DNA of 33,220 nt from Actinomycetospora sp. NBRC 106375. GTDB taxonomy: Bacteria; Actinomycetota; Actinomycetes; Mycobacteriales; Pseudonocardiaceae. Where the stretch lies: contig NZ_BSTS01000033.1 of NCBI RefSeq assembly GCF_030269665.1, positions 1-33,220 on the forward strand. Direction: 5' to 3'. Shown here piece after piece: positions 30,682 through 33,220 of the stretch (within the stretch, counting starts at the first letter, position 1; each line of letters begins with the position of its first letter). Under the pieces are notes generated by a model, which saw nothing but the letters and a program-made list of their open reading frames with translations, was not told the DNA's origin and did not search any database. A program made the translations under genes and the position numbers.

Positions 30682-31002
30682 ATGGCGTGGTTCGTGCTCG
30701 TCCTGTCCGGGGTCACGGAGGCCGTCTGGGCCACCGCGCTCGGGAAGTCGTCGGGGTTCTCCCGGCTGGTGCCCTCGATCGTGTTCGCCGTCGCCGTCGC
30801 CGTCGTCCTGAGCATGGCCGGGCTGGCGTGGGCGATGCGGTCCCTGCCGACCGGTACGGCCTACGCGGTGTGGGTCGGCATCGGCGCCGCCCTCACCGTG
30901 GCCTACGCGATGGCGACGGGTGACGAGAGCGTCAGCACGCTCAAGATCGTCTTCCTGGTGGCCGTCGTCGGCGGTGTCGTCGGGCTGAAGCTGCTGGACT
31001 AA
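30682..31002 (+). CDS. gdx: SMR-family guanidinium exporter (Gdx/SugE-like)
   Basis: A 106-aa four-helix small multidrug resistance protein. Glu13 in SGVTEAVWATALG is the essential proton/substrate carboxylate. WAMRSLPTGTAYAVWVGIGA in helix 3 matches the SugE/Gdx subgroup instead of EmrE, and VGLKLLD ends the protein as in SugE. Gdx proteins export guanidinium in exchange for protons as antiparallel dimers. The guanidine-III riboswitch in its leader independently supports this substrate. ATG 30682 has GAGG 6 bases upstream. The stop overlaps the stop of the convergent HD gene by 4 bases. Confidence 0.93.
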   Translation: MAWFVLVLSGVTEAVWATALGKSSGFSRLVPSIVFAVAVAVVLSMAGLAWAMRSLPTGTAYAVWVGIGAALTVAYAMATGDESVSTLKIVFLVAVVGGVVGLKLLD

Positions 31003-31544
31003 CGGGGAGCGTCCGCCCACCTGGCCTCGGTGCGCTCGACCGCCGCACGCAGGACGGGCTCGGCCCGGTCGAGATACCAGGTGACGACGTGGTCCGTCCC
31101 GTAGCGGACGCGGATCTCCGCCCAGCGTTCGTCGGGCGTGCAGCGCTCGCCGCGAGGCCCGGTGACGGCGTCGCTATACCAGAGGGCGTCGCGCGTCGGG
31201 CTCTCCTCGTCGGGGAAGCGGTCCAGGCCGTCGATCCCGCGCTCCGCCGCTTCGACGACCGCGGCGGAGTGGTGGGCCACGAGCGCGACGACCCGGTCGT
31301 CGTACCCGCGGGCGGACAGGAAGCGGGCCCCGTCGAGTGGGTGGAAGCCGCTCCGGGCGACCACGGGTGAGTAGCCGATGTCGTGCAGGACGGCGGCCTG
31401 GATCAGCGGCTCACGGTCGACCTCCGGCAGCTCCGCGAGCTGGAGGGCCTCCCGTGTCACGGCCTGGACGTGGAGCCAGCGGTCGCGGAGGTGGTCGGCG
31501 AGGACCGTCTCCGCGAGCGCGCGGGCGTCGGCGAACGAAGGCAC
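30999..31544 (-). CDS. HD-domain phosphohydrolase
   Basis: A 181-aa metal-dependent HD protein. The metal ligands are visible as His25, the HD pair His54-Asp55 in AVLHDIGYSP, and Asp125 in LWYSDAVTGPRGE. A second His-rich stretch, VALVAHHSA, sits between them. HD proteins of this size usually hydrolyse nucleotides or phosphate esters; nothing fixes the substrate. The GTG start has GGAAGGGTGAG upstream. It is convergent with the gdx gene and divergent from the DUF222-HNH gene, and no partner gene is on the same strand. Confidence 0.9.
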   Translation of the reverse strand: MPSFADARALAETVLADHLRDRWLHVQAVTREALQLAELPEVDREPLIQAAVLHDIGYSPVVARSGFHPLDGARFLSARGYDDRVVALVAHHSAAVVEAAERGIDGLDRFPDEESPTRDALWYSDAVTGPRGERCTPDERWAEIRVRYGTDHVVTWYLDRAEPVLRAAVERTEARWADAPR

Positions 31545-31653
31545 GTCTCACCCTTCCGTCCTCGGCGTCCGGCCTCCGTCACGGAGCCTAGGGCCGCGGG
31601 GTGCGCGGTTCGCGATCGCAAACGGTTTGTCGTGGGTGTCGCCGGTGTCGGTG

Positions 31654-31682
31654 GTGTTCGATAGACTCGAACACATGAGCGA
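31654..31682 (+). promoter_or_regulatory. Palindromic promoter of the DUF222-HNH gene, with LexA-box-like overlap
   Basis: GTGTTCGA-TAGAC-TCGAACAC (31654-31674) is a perfect 8-bp inverted repeat ending directly at the ATG (31675). It contains the -10 box TAGACT (31662-31667), 7 bases before the ATG, so the mRNA is probably leaderless. TCGAAC-ACAT-GAGCGA (31667-31682) differs by two bases from the actinobacterial LexA consensus TCGAAC-N4-GTTCGA. Binding of any factor here would block both promoter and start codon. Confidence 0.6.
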
Positions 31683-33210
31683 GCAGGGTGTGGGGGTGGT
31701 GGAGCGTGAGGCGCTCGACCGGGCCCGGCTGCGTCTGGTCGCCTCCCGCCGCGAGTACTACCGGGGGCTGGAGGACATCGCCGAGCTCGACCGCCTCGCG
31801 GTGGTGACCCAGACCGGGGACAAGGCGCTGCACCGGCTGCTGGGCGATCTGGGGTTGTTCGACGCCGGCGAGGCTCGCCGGCTCTGCGACGAGGCCGCCG
31901 ACCTGGTGCCGCGCTGCTCGCTGGCGGGTGAGGCGTTGCCGGCGCGCTACCCGTGCACCGCGGCCGTGCTCGCCGCCGGGCGCACCGGGCCCGCCCACAT
32001 CGCGATCATCCGCACGACCATGGCCCGCCTGGAGCGGGTGGTCACCATCGCCCCGGCCGATCTCGCCGAGTGTGAACGGATCCTGGCCGAGGCGGCCGCC
32101 GGGTTGCCGCCGCGGATGCTGCGCCAGGTCGCCGACCGGCTGTTGGCCGAGTTCGACCCCGACGGGCAGGCCCCCGGCGACGGCGCCGACCCCCACGACG
32201 AGCTGCGGCTGCTGCGCCGCCGCGACGGATCCCTCGCCCTGAAGGGTCAGCTGCGCGACCCGCTGGACGCCGAGATGCTGGTCGAGGTGTTCGACCTGCT
32301 CTCCACCCCCGCGGGGCCCGACGACGAGCGCGACCTGCCGCGCCGCCAGGCCGACGCGCTCCAAGACCTCGCCCAGCACGCCCTCGGCGCCACCGGGCTG
32401 GCCACCGACGCCCGCGGAGAAGGCGCGGCCGGGCCCGCCGACACCACCAACGGCGACACCACCAACGGCGACACCACCAACGGCGACACCACCAACGGCG
32501 ACACCACCAACGGCGACACCACCAACGGCGACACCACCGACGGCGACACGACCGACGGGTTCGCCGGTGAAGCGGGTCAGCAGGCGCTGATCCCCGAGCC
32601 GCGGGTTCCCGAGCCGCTGCGGGGCGCGCCGAGCCCCGCACCCACCCCGACCGCCGGGCCGGGCCGGGCGCTGCTCACGATCACCATCGACCACCGGTGG
32701 CTGCGCGACCAGATCGGGCACGGCACCCTCGAATCCGGACAGCCCGTCGACGTCACCACCCTGCGCCGATGGGCCTGCGACGCCGGGATCGTGCCGATGG
32801 TCCTGGGCACCCGCGCCGAACCCCTCGACGTCGGGCGACTCTCGTACACCGCCCCCGAGGGCATCCGCCGCGCCCTGATCGTTCGCGACGGCGGCTGCGC
32901 CTTCCCCGGCTGCACCCGACGCCCCCGCCGCTGCCACGCCCACCACGTCCGCTACTGGCTCGACCACGGCGACACCGCGCTGGACAACATGACCCTGCTG
33001 TGCCGGTTCCACCACCAGCTCATCCACCACGGCCACTGGACCGTCGCCATCACCGACGGCCTGCCCTGGTTCACCCCGCCGGCCTGGATCGACCCCAATG
33101 CCGCTGACTTAGGGTCCGCCGCGGGAGGCGACTGCAGCGGAATAGTGTCTGGTCGTTTAATAGTCTCTCTGCCTCGCGGCGCGTCGAAAGAATCTTTCGC
33201 GAAGATCTGA
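31675..33210 (+). CDS. DUF222 / HNH endonuclease-like (13E12 family) protein, altered C-terminus
   Basis: A 511-aa protein. The N-terminal two thirds form the DUF222 domain (AELDRLAVVTQTG ... RCSLAGEALPARYPC ... TGPAHIAIIRTTM ... LPPRMLRQVADRLL). A HNH nuclease motif follows at about 405-455 (CAFPGCTRRPRRCHAHHVRYW, then NMTLLCRFHHQLIHHGHW). Between them, residues 256-295 are an eight-fold DTT(N/D)G repeat. The family is repeated many times in actinobacterial genomes and sometimes associated with mobile DNA; activity is largely unproven. After PPAWIDPN (33099) the expected family C-terminus is replaced by ~37 residues using rare codons (TTA, ATA), so the natural 3' end is probably lost by an insertion or rearrangement. 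The start codon lies against a palindrome and is probably leaderless. Confidence 0.85.
   Translation: MSEQGVGVVEREALDRARLRLVASRREYYRGLEDIAELDRLAVVTQTGDKALHRLLGDLGLFDAGEARRLCDEAADLVPRCSLAGEALPARYPCTAAVLAAGRTGPAHIAIIRTTMARLERVVTIAPADLAECERILAEAAAGLPPRMLRQVADRLLAEFDPDGQAPGDGADPHDELRLLRRRDGSLALKGQLRDPLDAEMLVEVFDLLSTPAGPDDERDLPRRQADALQDLAQHALGATGLATDARGEGAAGPADTTNGDTTNGDTTNGDTTNGDTTNGDTTNGDTTDGDTTDGFAGEAGQQALIPEPRVPEPLRGAPSPAPTPTAGPGRALLTITIDHRWLRDQIGHGTLESGQPVDVTTLRRWACDAGIVPMVLGTRAEPLDVGRLSYTAPEGIRRALIVRDGGCAFPGCTRRPRRCHAHHVRYWLDHGDTALDNMTLLCRFHHQLIHHGHWTVAITDGLPWFTPPAWIDPNAADLGSAAGGDCSGIVSGRLIVSLPRGASKESFAKI
32440..32559 (+). repeat. 15-bp tandem repeat, eight copies, inside the DUF222-HNH gene
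   Basis: The unit GACACCACCAACGGC repeats eight times. The first six are identical and encode Asp-Thr-Thr-Asn-Gly; the last two carry Asp for Asn. It is in frame (residues 256-295) and links the DUF222 and HNH parts. Identity of the first six copies suggests recent expansion. Confidence 0.97.
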
Positions 33211-33220
33211 TTCAATATGT
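33097..33220 (+). other. Composition break: AT-richer DNA joined to the DUF222-HNH gene
   Basis: From about 33097 the sequence changes abruptly: runs such as GGTCGTTTAATAG and TTCAATATG, rare codons TTA and ATA, and loss of third-position G/C bias. It contains a perfect short palindrome CGAAAGA-A-TCTTTCG at 33185-33199. This looks like the end of an inserted element or a rearrangement junction, but the window stops before it can be identified. Confidence 0.55.

Noticed and set aside
32440..32559. Noncoding minisatellite
   Set aside because: The unit length is a multiple of three and the frame stays open through all copies, so it is part of the protein.
31588..33036. 482-codon reverse frame with GGVAVGGVAVG repeats
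   Set aside because: Antisense of the DTTNG repeat and DUF222-HNH gene; no independent support.

Overview
This window comes from a very GC-rich, spore-lineage actinobacterium. The best fit is the Pseudonocardiaceae (Pseudonocardia/Actinomycetospora-like), inferred from strong G/C bias at third codon positions, many GTG starts, an SsgA-family protein, a DUF222-HNH (13E12-type) gene, a sigma/RskA pair, a DUF3516-type helicase and TANNNT -10 boxes. It reads as ordinary chromosome with accessory metabolic islands. I see no phage, CRISPR array or complete insertion sequence, although the right edge carries a sharp change in composition.

Layout. 1-6.2 kb: the tail of an unknown gene; a membrane-anchored alpha/beta hydrolase with an in-frame 9-bp repeat; a thiamine-diphosphate enzyme that has lost its middle domain and is frameshifted (pseudogene); an MHS-type MFS transporter; an FKBP prolyl isomerase; and, convergent, a 6-phosphofructokinase. 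6.3-10.4 kb: a DyP peroxidase behind a dyad operator, an SRPBCC protein, and a reverse-strand partner-switching pair (GAF-SpoIIE-HATPase protein plus STAS antagonist). 10.4-13.5 kb: two DNA-repair genes (exonuclease III and photolyase, convergent) and an NmrA-like reductase divergent from an AraC regulator. 14.6-18.9 kb: a 54-aa membrane protein and a MarR regulator, divergent around three repeated palindromes, then a Ski2-like helicase divergent from a TetR regulator. 19.1-23.2 kb: a tiny acidic secreted peptide with a very strong terminator, small conserved genes, a methyltransferase, a quinone oxidoreductase-hydrolase operon behind a perfect dyad, and an NTF2-like/zinc-ribbon pair. 23.3-26.5 kb: a tRNA Gly-Cys-Val cluster, an SsgA-like gene, a sigma / anti-sigma / PGPGW membrane-protein operon linked by 4-nt overlaps, and tRNA-Val(CAC). 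26.5-33.2 kb: an ABM monooxygenase, an isoprenylcysteine-methyltransferase-like protein, a NitR-like AraC regulator with an adjacent nitrilase and an AraC-style direct-repeat operator, a guanidine-III riboswitch in front of a Gdx/SugE guanidinium exporter, an HD hydrolase, and a DUF222-HNH gene whose 3' end runs into AT-richer DNA.

The best-supported regulatory systems are the guanidine riboswitch with its exporter, the NitR-like regulator with nitrilase, the MarR with its palindrome array, and the sigma/anti-sigma operon. Nothing here is clearly a new defence or mobile system. The most original candidates are the MarR/three-palindrome/54-aa membrane-protein unit and the secreted acidic peptide.
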